Shown here: piece after piece, positions 51,679-59,947 of the stretch
Layout: every line of letters begins with the position of its first letter
Numbering within the stretch: the first letter of the stretch is position 1
Assembly: GCA_001898485.1 (NCBI GenBank)
Contig: MKTY01000018.1
Coordinates: 145,421-209,420 of the forward strand
From: Sphingobacteriales bacterium 46-32
GTDB lineage: Bacteria > Bacteroidota > Bacteroidia > Chitinophagales > Chitinophagaceae
DNA: 64,000 nucleotides
Direction of reading: 5' to 3'
Made by a program: the position numbers and the translations under genes
The notes under the pieces: generated by a model
The model's input: only the letters and a program-made list of their open reading frames with translations
Database searches by the model: none
Told to the model about the DNA's origin: nothing

Positions 51679-52305
51679 TTAATCTTTATATACCTCAAAC
51701 ACATAACAGGGCCAGGTTACTTTATTATTGTACAATCCCTTCATATACCAGGGATGATAGGTGGCGGTGATGTATAGGTTTTTGCCGGGATACTCCGGCG
51801 AACTGAAGCGGGCCTGCCGCCCTTTTAATCCGCCGCCGATGAAATAACCGGAGTCAACAAAGGCAAATCCAAGTTGCTGAAATTCTCCCAGCAGCCGGTC
51901 ACCAGTCTGCTTGCGATGCAGGGTATGCGCCAGCCGCCAGCTTGCCTGTGGATTTACATCAGCATAAAGTGTGGAGAGCGGCATCACGAATTCATTGCCT
52001 GCTGTATCCGTTACTATGGAGCGGTGCAGTGCCGCAAATTCACCCTTCCTGGCATGTACAAAATCGTTATCGCGGTCTTTCATATACAGCTGCACACAGG
52101 ACAGATCTGCACAATCAGCCAGTTCGATCAGTTCGGTGGCAGAAAGTGCATCCCGCGTGGCAGCGTATTGCTGCTGCGCTGCACTGTCAGCAGCTTGTAC
52201 TTTTTCCAACTCATCTGTGCTTACTGCCCTCCGGTTCGATGGACTGGAGCAGGCGAATAGTATACAGATAAAACAGACAGGAAGAGCGGGTCGTATTATT
52301 TTCAT
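51679..52305 (-). CDS. Lipoprotein of unknown function
   Basis: 208 residues with lipobox LFAC (Cys19). A helical stretch rich in Ala and Gln follows (DELEKVQAADSAAQQQYAAT). It leads into a two-Cys segment (LADCADLSCVQLYM) and strands including FGFAFVDSGYFIGG-type sequence. The ATG at 52305 is chosen; the upstream GTG is also in frame. Its start is within 3 bases of the previous gene's stop at 52308, so the pair is coupled. Confidence 0.6.
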   Translation of the reverse strand: MKIIRPALPVCFICILFACSSPSNRRAVSTDELEKVQAADSAAQQQYAATRDALSATELIELADCADLSCVQLYMKDRDNDFVHARKGEFAALHRSIVTDTAGNEFVMPLSTLYADVNPQASWRLAHTLHRKQTGDRLLGEFQQLGFAFVDSGYFIGGGLKGRQARFSSPEYPGKNLYITATYHPWYMKGLYNNKVTWPCYVFEVYKD

Positions 52306-52307
52306 GT

Positions 52308-52814
52308 TCACTGAATATCTTTAATCCGATAAAATACCAGACCGGCCGTATCCAGGCGACCACCGGCATTTAATATCATTTTATCATATCCCTGATCCAG
52401 AGCAGCGGCATCGTAAGGGGTAAGGTAGGCGATAAAATGATTGATGATGGTATCTCCATTATCGCTCACCGCAATCAATCGCGGATAATCACTTGTTTTT
52501 ACATGCCCGTTTGCAGAAGATATCCCATACCGGCCATTGATGGTTACGGTATCAGAAACCGGGTATTGCACCATTTTATAAGTAAATGTTCCATCGCGCC
52601 GGAGGCGAAACCGGATAAGACTGCTGGCAGATTTTTGTCCCCATGACCCGAGTATTTCTTCTCCTTCCCGGATAATTTCAGTGTTCTGTTTTTTCTCTGT
52701 TCTCCGGTCGAGCCAGTTACGGAAGCCCAGGTAGCCGCCTCCGATTGTAAGTATCAGTAAAGCGCCCAGCAAGTAGCGTGAAGTAAACAGGTGCGTAATA
52801 ATTAATCTGAACAT
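52308..52814 (-). CDS. Membrane-anchored lipocalin-like hypothetical protein
   Basis: 168 residues. One N-terminal membrane helix (about 15-31, LLGALLILTIGGGYLGF) is followed by a basic stretch (DRRTEKKQ). A beta-rich domain with GSWGQKSASSLIRFRLRRDG and TVTINGRYGIS resembles lipocalin-like or DUF-type sensor domains. The repeated G-x-W / G-x-Y pattern fits small secreted lipocalin-like proteins. It is the first gene of a coupled pair with the lipoprotein at 51679. Confidence 0.5.
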   Translation of the reverse strand: MFRLIITHLFTSRYLLGALLILTIGGGYLGFRNWLDRRTEKKQNTEIIREGEEILGSWGQKSASSLIRFRLRRDGTFTYKMVQYPVSDTVTINGRYGISSANGHVKTSDYPRLIAVSDNGDTIINHFIAYLTPYDAAALDQGYDKMILNAGGRLDTAGLVFYRIKDIQ

Positions 52815-52828
52815 ACCCTACAGGCTTG

Positions 52829-53548
52829 TTAATTACATACGTATTGCAAGGTGTATATTAACTGTCCATCTTCTTTGACTGTGGTAATATTTCCCTGGTT
52901 GTCAAATTCATAAGAAAACTGGTCATACCCTCTGAAGCCTTTAAACAGATTTTCGGTACGGGTAATGAGCCGTTGGTCAATACCAAAGTAGAGAAATCTG
53001 AGATTCCAGTAGTTTCCCTGCTGATCAGTTTTGTCTGTATAATACTCATAATAGGTTGTTCTTCCGATATCATCTGTCACCTCGGTATTATTACCGCTAT
53101 TCCAGGTATAGATAGTAGGCCGTGGTGTGGTGCCAACAATATTGTACGTTGATTTGATCACCTGTTCTTCATTATATTCATAAGTGTAACTCCAGTTGCT
53201 GGTAATATTTCCAGATCCGTCAAAAAGCTCCCCCAAATGAAACCAGATCATTCCCTTGCTGTTGAGGACCATGGTGTTTCTGCGTGAAAGCTTATTGCTG
53301 GCATCATAGATTCGGGAAACAATGGTGTTGCCGTTGTACTCAAAGCTGATAGTGTTTTTCCCGTCTTCTCTTTTAATGGTCTGATATCCGCCTTCGGTAT
53401 TATAGGTAACAGTGTGAGAAAGCCCGGTTATAGCATCGGTAATCCGGCTGATGCGGCATACCGGTTTTTTTTCCTTGTCTTTGTCTTTTCTGCAGCCTGT
53501 TGCTGCTACAATCAAGAGGAAAGCAGGTAGAATAAATAATAGTTTCAT
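52829..53548 (-). CDS. Lipoprotein with DUF4595/YD-repeat-like strands
   Basis: 239 residues. Lipobox ATGC (Cys19) precedes a basic linker of Lys/Asp (RKDKDKEKKP). The mature part consists of repeated hairpins such as TVTYNTEGGYQTIKRED, ISFEYNGNTIVSRIYDASNK, WSYTYEYNEEQVIKSTYN and FSYEFDNQGNITTVKEDGQL. This is typical of DUF4595 or YD-repeat-like surface lipoproteins of the phylum. The last residues (LQYVCN) include a second cysteine. The function is unknown. Confidence 0.7.
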   Translation of the reverse strand: MKLLFILPAFLLIVAATGCRKDKDKEKKPVCRISRITDAITGLSHTVTYNTEGGYQTIKREDGKNTISFEYNGNTIVSRIYDASNKLSRRNTMVLNSKGMIWFHLGELFDGSGNITSNWSYTYEYNEEQVIKSTYNIVGTTPRPTIYTWNSGNNTEVTDDIGRTTYYEYYTDKTDQQGNYWNLRFLYFGIDQRLITRTENLFKGFRGYDQFSYEFDNQGNITTVKEDGQLIYTLQYVCN

Positions 53549-53587
53549 GCCAGATCTTTTAATGCGTTGTAATAGGGTATTGTTTTA

Positions 53588-55354
53588 TCAGGATTGCCGG
53601 AAACCGATCCTGCCGGTGCCGGTATCCGTTATTTCTTTTATTTCAAACTCTTTCACATCATTAAAGATGATGGTCTTCATCAGTTCAGGGTTACGGGCTT
53701 CTTTGGGCATGGCAGCCAGCCTTAAATGCTGATTTTTGATACATTCTGCTACGACCTGCCTTACGGTGCGGGCATTTCCAAAATGCTGATTGCGGTGTTT
53801 AAACAGATGGGCAAAGTATTGTTGCAGATGACTGGCAGCTGTGGTATCGGGTAGTGCATCTTCGCGGCCAAACATAGCCGAGGCGATCGCATACATTTGA
53901 TCAGGTGTATAATCTTCGAAGGGGAAATATTTATCGAAGCGGCTGCGCAGACCGGGATTGCTGTTTATAAAATCCTGCATGTTGTGCGTATAACCTGCTA
54001 CGATTACACCAATCCGCCCCCGGTGGTCTTCCATATATTTAAGAATAGTGGCAATGGCTTCTCCGCCAAAATCGTTTTGAGAAAGGTGGCTGCTTGCCAG
54101 CGAGTAGGCTTCGTCGATAAAGAGGATTCCACCCAGCGCCTCTGTAAGTTTCTCTTTTGTCTTAATGGCAGTTTGCCCTACATAGCCAGCTACCAGTGCT
54201 TCGCGGTCTATCTCTACCAAATGGCCTTTTTCCAGTATACCCAGGCCTTTGTAGATCCGCGACAGGAGACGGGCCACCGTGGTTTTACCCGTACCGGGAT
54301 TGCCGGTAAATACGGTATGCAGCGAAAAGCGGTTCAGAAAATCTTTTCCGGTTTCCTGGTAAAAGCGTACCAGTTGCACCATCTCGTTTACTTCATTTTT
54401 TATGTTATCAAGACCGGTCAGGCTGTTTAGTTCAGCCAGGCTATCCTGCAGCAGTTTATCTGACAGCTGATGATCGGGCACTGTCACTGGTGTTGATAAT
54501 GCAGCAGCTGCCGAACTGCCAGCCGCAATCATTTCCACATTTCCTTCTTCCCATTCATCGCCCACTGTAAAGGGAACCGTGGCTATTATCTTATTAAGAA
54601 AAACAATTTCGACGGTATAGAAATTTTCCATCCACGAGCCGGGTGTGGAGGAACCCCAGCCACAGTTGATAACATATTCGTGATTCTTCTGGTCAGAAGA
54701 AAGATACCTGAGCTCTGCGCCTGTTCCTTTAAGCAGTCCGGCCTGGTTATAGAAGTTAAAAAACAGTTCTGCAAAAAAGCCTTTTGTGCTTTTGTTCCTG
54801 ATCTTTACTTCGGCACATACAAAGCGGGTGTCTTCGCGCCGGAATTTGCGGTAGTATGTCCGGGGCGTATCTCCATTTATGTTGGCGTCGCTTTCAAACA
54901 ATTTTACCGAATCCAGGTCGAAGTAACCGTTTTCTGCGGCAGCTTCGGGCCCCAGGTCTTCTACATAAAATTTTGTTTCGGCAGCCATTGCCGTATTATT
55001 TATCCAGGCCTCCCAGCGAAAATCGCCCACTTTCCAGAACTTTCCCGGCTCAGGGTTGCCCCACGATTCGCGTATATAGACGATGTTTTCGTCTTTGCGC
55101 ACGCGGCGTGACTGCTGTAGGCTGCAGAGCTTTACAGGATCTTTAGTGTTAACAAAACATTCCAGTGTAACATTTATATCCCAGTCTTCTTCATCAAAAA
55201 GTTTGTTGTAAAATGAAAACTCTACATAGATATAGCTGAGTTCATACCGGTCAAATACGCGCCGGTATTTTTTACTGCCATCAGCCATCCATTCATTGCT
55301 GGAGTACACTTTCAGATCGCGCGGCTTGAATTTTATTTCCATTTCTTTCTCCAT
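53588..55354 (-). CDS. CbxX/CfqX-type AAA+ ATPase with duplicated N-terminal beta domain
   Basis: 588 residues. The C-terminal AAA+ module has Walker A GNPGTGKT (351-358), Walker B GGILFIDEAYSL (Asp414, Glu415), sensor-1-like VIVAGYTHNM and the arginine finger region NPGLRSRFDKYFPF. This is the CbxX/CfqX clade (Rubisco activase, SpoVK, EccA). The first 270 residues are two copies of about 130-residue beta domains: residues 15-135 (ESWGNPEPGKFW) and 150-268 (CGWGSSTPGSWM). No signal peptide is seen, so it is cytosolic. A role in remodelling a secretion or envelope complex is plausible. Genes around it are lipoproteins and a PH-like protein. Confidence 0.82.
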   Translation of the reverse strand: MEKEMEIKFKPRDLKVYSSNEWMADGSKKYRRVFDRYELSYIYVEFSFYNKLFDEEDWDINVTLECFVNTKDPVKLCSLQQSRRVRKDENIVYIRESWGNPEPGKFWKVGDFRWEAWINNTAMAAETKFYVEDLGPEAAAENGYFDLDSVKLFESDANINGDTPRTYYRKFRREDTRFVCAEVKIRNKSTKGFFAELFFNFYNQAGLLKGTGAELRYLSSDQKNHEYVINCGWGSSTPGSWMENFYTVEIVFLNKIIATVPFTVGDEWEEGNVEMIAAGSSAAAALSTPVTVPDHQLSDKLLQDSLAELNSLTGLDNIKNEVNEMVQLVRFYQETGKDFLNRFSLHTVFTGNPGTGKTTVARLLSRIYKGLGILEKGHLVEIDREALVAGYVGQTAIKTKEKLTEALGGILFIDEAYSLASSHLSQNDFGGEAIATILKYMEDHRGRIGVIVAGYTHNMQDFINSNPGLRSRFDKYFPFEDYTPDQMYAIASAMFGREDALPDTTAASHLQQYFAHLFKHRNQHFGNARTVRQVVAECIKNQHLRLAAMPKEARNPELMKTIIFNDVKEFEIKEITDTGTGRIGFRQS

Positions 55355-55410
55355 CAGTTATTGTTTATCGTCCTTTTTTTTATCGGTTTTATTTTAGGGG
55401 AGTGATAATG

Positions 55411-55800
55411 TCAGGTATCCAGGTGAAATTTATTTTTCCATAAAAAAAGAACCATAAGCAGCTCAGCAACGGCAAACGTCTTGAAGGGAAGATTGTATTC
55501 ACTGCTGCTCAAAGGAGCCACCGCAACGAATAACAGGCTGCAAAGCGTTGCCATTACAATTACCGCTCTCAGTGCAAACTTTTCTTTTTCTTCAGCCACT
55601 ACTGATTGCAGCGCGGCGTTATAACAAAACAATCCAGCAAATACTCCGGCCACTGCAAAGCAGGTGATAGTAAGGCCCCGTGACGAAAACCGGGGTAGGA
55701 GAGCCGAAAGCACTATATCAGTAATACTGGCAGCTGCAAGGGCTATCAGAGTGATAGCAACAGGCCAGAGGACCAGCAGCATATTTCTTTTAACACTCAT
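55411..55800 (-). CDS. Small four-helix membrane protein
   Basis: 129 residues with four predicted membrane helices: LLVLWPVAITLIALAAASI, GLTITCFAVAGVFAGLFCYN, RAVIVMATLCSLLFVAVAPL, and FAVAELLMVLFLW. A short charged loop (VAEEKEKF) separates helices 2 and 3. No motif is recognised. It is 56 bp upstream of the AAA+ gene on the same strand, so probably in one transcript with it. Confidence 0.55.
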   Translation of the reverse strand: MSVKRNMLLVLWPVAITLIALAAASITDIVLSALLPRFSSRGLTITCFAVAGVFAGLFCYNAALQSVVAEEKEKFALRAVIVMATLCSLLFVAVAPLSSSEYNLPFKTFAVAELLMVLFLWKNKFHLDT

Positions 55801-55833
55801 CTTTTTTTATAAATGCAGTAAGGCATACAGCTG

Positions 55834-56394
55834 CTATTTCGAGCGCAACTGCATTTCTTTGGCTACACAGGGTTCTATCAGCTTAAATATGGAATCCCTT
55901 CTTTCGGAATTGTTTTGAAAACTCTCATTCATATTTTTTTCAAAAATCACTTTGGCGCTCACGATCCTGCTGAGGCCGGCATCGTTGTTTTGAGCCGCCT
56001 GTATGGATTGGTCTACAAGGGAGCAAAAAGCTTTGGCGGCCGAAGTAGCGTCTGCATAGGCCATGGGTAATAACGATTCTGCATCCGGGTCAGCGCTGAC
56101 AGAAGTTTTATCCGCTTTTCCTTCCGATGCGGCTTCGCAGGCTTCTACAGCGCGGAAGATAGCTTCCATCATGGCCGTATCTTTTTTATACTTTTCTTCC
56201 ATACTTTTTTCAAACTCAGTTCTGGCAGCTCTTGCTTTTGCCTTTTCGGCATCTCCGGCTGCTTTGCTGACCTTTCCGTTGAGCTCACACCACCTGGCTG
56301 CTATGGTTTCCGGTGTTTCCTTTTTATCGCTACAGGAAAAAAGGAGTGCAGTTATCAGCAGTACGATTCCTGTATGTTTAATTTTTCTGTTCAT
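55834..56394 (-). CDS. Lipoprotein with internal duplication
   Basis: 186 residues with lipobox LFSC (Cys21). The mature protein is two similar helical repeats. Repeat 1 is WCELNGKVSKAAGDAEKAKA, ending EFEKSMEEKYKKDTAMMEAI with FRAVEAC. Repeat 2 is FCSLVDQSIQAAQNNDAGLS, ending FEKNMNESFQNNSERRDSIF with KLIEPC. Each repeat has one Cys near its start and one near its end, suggesting one disulfide per unit. The function is unknown. Confidence 0.65.
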   Translation of the reverse strand: MNRKIKHTGIVLLITALLFSCSDKKETPETIAARWCELNGKVSKAAGDAEKAKARAARTEFEKSMEEKYKKDTAMMEAIFRAVEACEAASEGKADKTSVSADPDAESLLPMAYADATSAAKAFCSLVDQSIQAAQNNDAGLSRIVSAKVIFEKNMNESFQNNSERRDSIFKLIEPCVAKEMQLRSK

Positions 56395-56419
56395 TTTATA
56401 CGGGTTAAAAGGGTTTTGA

Positions 56420-56752
56420 TTAATTGGCCTGCACGGCGGCCAGAATGCGGTCTATATTCATGATGCCATAATTGAATGCATGGACTGAACCATCAGACAT
56501 AGTGATCACTACTTTTTTTGAAAGCAGGCTTTTTTGCGCCGTTATATCTTTTATGGCTGATTTTTCCAGTATAATCGCCCCGTTTTTGTTGTAAACAGAC
56601 AGTGAAAAAGAGCCGGCATCATGCTGCGGTAAAAACACCAGGCGCTTGTTGGTGACGGTCAGTTTACCCATGCTTGTTTTGCTATCGGGGGCGGTATAAT
56701 TGAGTGCCCAGGTGTCGATGGTGGTTTCGTTGGGAGCTAACTCTACTTTCAT
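56420..56752 (-). CDS. PH/GRAM-like domain protein
   Basis: 110 residues, no signal peptide. Strand order and the loop GKLTVTNKRLVFLPQHD match the GRAM/bacterial PH motif (LxxTNxRLxF), followed by IILEKSAIKDITAQKS and KKVVITMSDGSVHAFNYG. Such domains bind phosphoinositide-like lipids or proteins. It lies just downstream of the secreted protein at 56757 (4-bp gap) and 25 bp upstream of the lipoprotein gene at 55834, implying co-transcription. Confidence 0.7.
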   Translation of the reverse strand: MKVELAPNETTIDTWALNYTAPDSKTSMGKLTVTNKRLVFLPQHDAGSFSLSVYNKNGAIILEKSAIKDITAQKSLLSKKVVITMSDGSVHAFNYGIMNIDRILAAVQAN

Positions 56753-56756
56753 ACAT

Positions 56757-57290
56757 TTAGTTTTTTGAAGCGGCTGGTTTGGCTTTTGTTTTGAAAACTT
56801 CTCCTCCCTGATCGGGGTCTTCTGTATTTTGCCGCTGCGAGCTGGCAGAAGGGATTATCAGTTTTTTCCAGTTTCCGGATGATTGTGTGATCGCAACATT
56901 TTTTGTCGGCTTGATGATGACATCGAGTGTGCAGTCGCACCCACCTGTTGCAACACACCGGATAGCGCCGTCTGTAATGCTTACAGAGCAGGAGCCGCCT
57001 GATGAGTTGACTTCGCATCTGCATTTAAAGGCTCCTGATGTGGATCCATCAGGCTTTTGTACAATCAATACCCTGTTGCTGTCTGCATAACCAGTGCGGT
57101 AACCTTTTTTAAGCGTTATTTTCCCATTTTTCAAAGCCGTGCCTTCCGGCAGATCTGTGGTCGTAACGTATTGTACTTCTATATTGGCAAATCTGTCGTG
57201 ACTATCCTTTACTCCGGTCTTGCCGGTCGTTTGTGCGTGAGCACTGATAAGCAGTATTGCTGCCAGTGCTGCAAAAAAAGCTTTTTTCAT
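56757..57290 (-). CDS. Secreted Cys-rich hypothetical protein
   Basis: 177 residues, signal peptide 1-19 (ILLISAHAQ). The middle part is Cys-rich: KCRC, GGSCSVSITDGAIRCVATGG and CDC give six cysteines in about 40 residues, suggesting disulfides. The C-terminus is Lys/Ala-rich and disordered. No recognised domain. It is followed 4 bp later by the PH/GRAM-like gene. Confidence 0.55.
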   Translation of the reverse strand: MKKAFFAALAAILLISAHAQTTGKTGVKDSHDRFANIEVQYVTTTDLPEGTALKNGKITLKKGYRTGYADSNRVLIVQKPDGSTSGAFKCRCEVNSSGGSCSVSITDGAIRCVATGGCDCTLDVIIKPTKNVAITQSSGNWKKLIIPSASSQRQNTEDPDQGGEVFKTKAKPAASKN

Positions 57291-57385
57291 ATGTGCATTT
57301 TAAAGAGTGACCAGTTTCGGAGCAGGTCGTACAAATATTTTTTTGCATGCTCCGGCGCGATGAAGATTTTCCGGCAATGTTCATT

Positions 57386-57886
57386 TTATTCCGGTAGCTG
57401 GTAATACTGCATGACGGCTCTGTAATCGCTAAAATCGACGGGCGATGATCCCCGGCCGCCGGTAGTGACATTATTCGCATAAACCCTTATAACGCGTGCC
57501 TGGGCATAATTTTCGCCCACGCCGGATTTGTCAATATAGATAACAGCTTTTCCGCTGACATATGTAAGGCTCACGCGATAGGTTGATGTGCCTCCGAAAC
57601 CGCTGCCTGGTACAAAATACCATCTGTCAAGCGGCTGATAATAGAGATAGACATACCATAATGAACGGGTGGCAGTGTCCTGTGTGGTTGTGATCTGTAG
57701 TTGGGTAAATGATGACGTCGCGAGGTTCTGCGCACCGAATGTATACTGGGTTACGTTGGCGTTGCCAATAATACCCTGAGGGCCTTGTGGGCCGGCGGGA
57801 CCTTCCGGTCCCTGTGGCCCAACATCCCCCTTTTTACAGGCTGAAAAAAAGGGGATAAAAAGCAGTAGAAGAAAATATTTTTTCAT
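57386..57886 (-). CDS. Collagen-like lipoprotein A
   Basis: 166 residues. Lipobox FSAC (Cys17) is directly followed by the collagen-like stretch GPQGPEGPAGPQGPQG (about residues 23-38), a set of Gly-x-y triplets. A C-terminal domain of about 125 residues follows, with mainly beta strands (QLQITTTQDTATRSLWYVYL, TYRVSLTYVSGKAVIYID). Short collagen-like linkers of this type occur in many Bacteroidota lipoproteins. A near-identical lead sequence is found in the gene at 58000. The function is unknown. Confidence 0.8.
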   Translation of the reverse strand: MKKYFLLLLFIPFFSACKKGDVGPQGPEGPAGPQGPQGIIGNANVTQYTFGAQNLATSSFTQLQITTTQDTATRSLWYVYLYYQPLDRWYFVPGSGFGGTSTYRVSLTYVSGKAVIYIDKSGVGENYAQARVIRVYANNVTTGGRGSSPVDFSDYRAVMQYYQLPE

Positions 57887-57999
57887 GAGTTTTTGTTTTA
57901 AGCATCATCGGCTGTTGCAATGAATTGTATTCTGAAAAAGGGTTTAAGCGTTTTCTGTCATCCCTGACGGATCACTGTTGGTATCGCAATTCTGTTACG

Positions 58000-58563
58000 T
58001 TACTCCGGTATCTGGAAGAGGCCGCAGATTTCGCTATAACTCATCTGCTGATAATTGCCTGCAGCGGAGCGGCCTGAAATTTTGCTGCCTCCGGGAACGA
58101 TTATGTATCTGAACTGATGGGCTGTTGATATGGCAGTGTACTCATTTTTGTCATTAACAAAACGGATAGTCAGTTTTTGAGGTGCTGTCAGTGCTGACCA
58201 GGTATCTGTCATAGTTGACCCGCTTTGCACGTACGTCAATGCTATGGGCAGTTGCGATACCTGGCTGGTTGGCCATACGGCGGGATTATATCCTAATAGT
58301 TTACCAAATACAATCACCAGTCCGCTATCGAGGATGGGTTGAGTGATTTCGGGTACATTTTTGTCGTAGGTAAAATGTTTAATTCCGAAAAGTGTGGTTG
58401 AGGTATATGCATTGGGCGTAAACCAGGCTGAATATTTTACGTTAGGAGCGCCCTGTGGACCCTGTGGGCCTGCCGGGCCTTCAGGCCCCTGCGGTCCGAC
58501 ATCCCCTTTTTTACAGGCCAGAAAGCCAGTCGCGACTATCAGCAGTAGGAAATAATTTTTCAT
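58000..58563 (-). CDS. Collagen-like lipoprotein B (paralogue)
   Basis: 187 residues, lipobox FLAC (Cys17). The 20 residues from the cysteine (CKKGDVGPQGPEGPAGPQGP) are the same as in collagen-like lipoprotein A, but the C-terminal domain has diverged: strands TLFGIKHFTYDKNVPEITQP, SGLVIVFGKLLG-type, FRYIIVPGGSKISGR. Both end in a YxQ-LPE/IPE-like tail. Tandem duplication is likely. Location outer membrane, orientation unknown. Confidence 0.8.
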   Translation of the reverse strand: MKNYFLLLIVATGFLACKKGDVGPQGPEGPAGPQGPQGAPNVKYSAWFTPNAYTSTTLFGIKHFTYDKNVPEITQPILDSGLVIVFGKLLGYNPAVWPTSQVSQLPIALTYVQSGSTMTDTWSALTAPQKLTIRFVNDKNEYTAISTAHQFRYIIVPGGSKISGRSAAGNYQQMSYSEICGLFQIPE

Positions 58564-58608
58564 GATTATTTTTTTTAAAGGTTATGTGATCTGAACCAGC
58601 AAAGTTTT

Positions 58609-59646
58609 TTATTTCACCTTGCTGCAATCAATATCCCCTTCATCGCCCCAGAACTTGCAGTACAGGTTGCCATATTTCCCATTACCTATATAATCCTGGA
58701 ATACTCTTATGGAACCCAGCGAACACTTGCCGTCTTTTTTGTAAACAATCTTGTAATAACCTGTCACATACCGGTAGGTCTGGATGCCTAATTCATTTTT
58801 TACAATACTCCACATGCTGGCAGCCGGTTCTATTGCTACTTTCAGTACTTCATATCCATCGCCAGTCAGGTAGTTTTTAATTAGCGGTGTTACTTTAGCC
58901 ACCGTCACAGATGGGTCGGAGATACTAATGGGTTTGGTGAAGTAACCGGGCAGCTTGTCAATCGTTACCGTATTCATTTTTTCAATGGTCCGCGTTTCGT
59001 TGTTTTGTATGCTGGCTACATCTTTTGAATCGAAAGAGAAAGTAAAACTGCCCTCAGCAACGGGCCAGTCCTTTTCGGGAAGCAATTTTCCCCAACCATC
59101 CATGCGGGGCAGGTTAAATTGTGTATAGATAGTATAATTGTCGTTGGCGGGAAATGACCGCTCAATCATGATCTGGTATAAGGGAGCTGAAAAAAACTTG
59201 CCAGACTCTTTTATACCCAATTCACCATAATTTGCTGCAAACCCAATTAAACTGCTGGCTTTTGAAGGATCGGGCAGTACATCAAAATTGAGCCATGTGT
59301 TATTGAGCTGGCTGTTTTCAATACGAATTGTTGAAAATCTGTTGGGTTGACCCTGCTGCTGATTGCCGCGGTATGACACTGCATAGTACTGCAGATAGTA
59401 TGGGCCCTTTTTGATATTATCCAGGTGAAAGGCCTCCTTCAGGGTTTTATTTCCCAGTTCGAGCCGGCCGTAAATAAATTCCCCGGAATGAAAATTGGTT
59501 TTTGCACCATCATTGCCGTTGGTAAAGGGTTTGTCGGAGTAATAAAATTTTGCCTCGGCCATGCCGGGAACATCGTAAACCATTTGTGCCTGATTTTGAT
59601 GAATAAATAAGAGAATTCCTGTGATAGCGGATAGTAATTTTTTCAT
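58609..59646 (-). CDS. Secreted hypothetical protein
   Basis: 345 residues from ATG 59646, signal peptide 1-20 (ITGILLFIHQNQAQ). Mature part is beta-rich with VYDVPGMAEAKFYYSDKPF, EFIYGRLELGNKTLKEAFHL, and a central fragment SFTFSFDSKDVASIQNNETR. The C-terminus has CSLGSIRVFQDYIGNGKYGN and ends with two Cys (YCKFW, DCSK). No known domain recognised. It is the first gene of the minus-strand run in this part, 45 bp before the collagen-like gene B. Confidence 0.6.
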   Translation of the reverse strand: MKKLLSAITGILLFIHQNQAQMVYDVPGMAEAKFYYSDKPFTNGNDGAKTNFHSGEFIYGRLELGNKTLKEAFHLDNIKKGPYYLQYYAVSYRGNQQQGQPNRFSTIRIENSQLNNTWLNFDVLPDPSKASSLIGFAANYGELGIKESGKFFSAPLYQIMIERSFPANDNYTIYTQFNLPRMDGWGKLLPEKDWPVAEGSFTFSFDSKDVASIQNNETRTIEKMNTVTIDKLPGYFTKPISISDPSVTVAKVTPLIKNYLTGDGYEVLKVAIEPAASMWSIVKNELGIQTYRYVTGYYKIVYKKDGKCSLGSIRVFQDYIGNGKYGNLYCKFWGDEGDIDCSKVK

Positions 59647-59947
59647 TACTATAATTTTTTGTTTAACAAATTCCAATTAGTGGCAGGATGAAGCGGCGGT
59701 ATGAAGCTACGGTACCCGAAGAGGGATTACCGGCGGCATTGAGCCAACGGTGGCGACAATTGAAAGAACGGAGGAGGAGTGTTGCCCTTTCTTTTGGCCG
59801 GTTTTTGAATAAACGGTGGCTTTTACGATACCAAAGGCGGAGTTTTGCGGATTAACGGAGCTGACGGCTAACGGGCTTTGCGGCACCTGTGTTTTATTCT
59901 TTACTATTGTTAACTTTAGGCAACATCCCCAAAACAGCTTTCTTTTG
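59647..59947. other. Divergent intergenic region before the kinase
   Basis: Between the secreted protein at 58609-59646 and the kinase. A near -7 element TAACTTTAG lies around 59921, one base off TAnnTTTG, for the kinase. No RNA gene or repeat seen. Confidence 0.3.
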
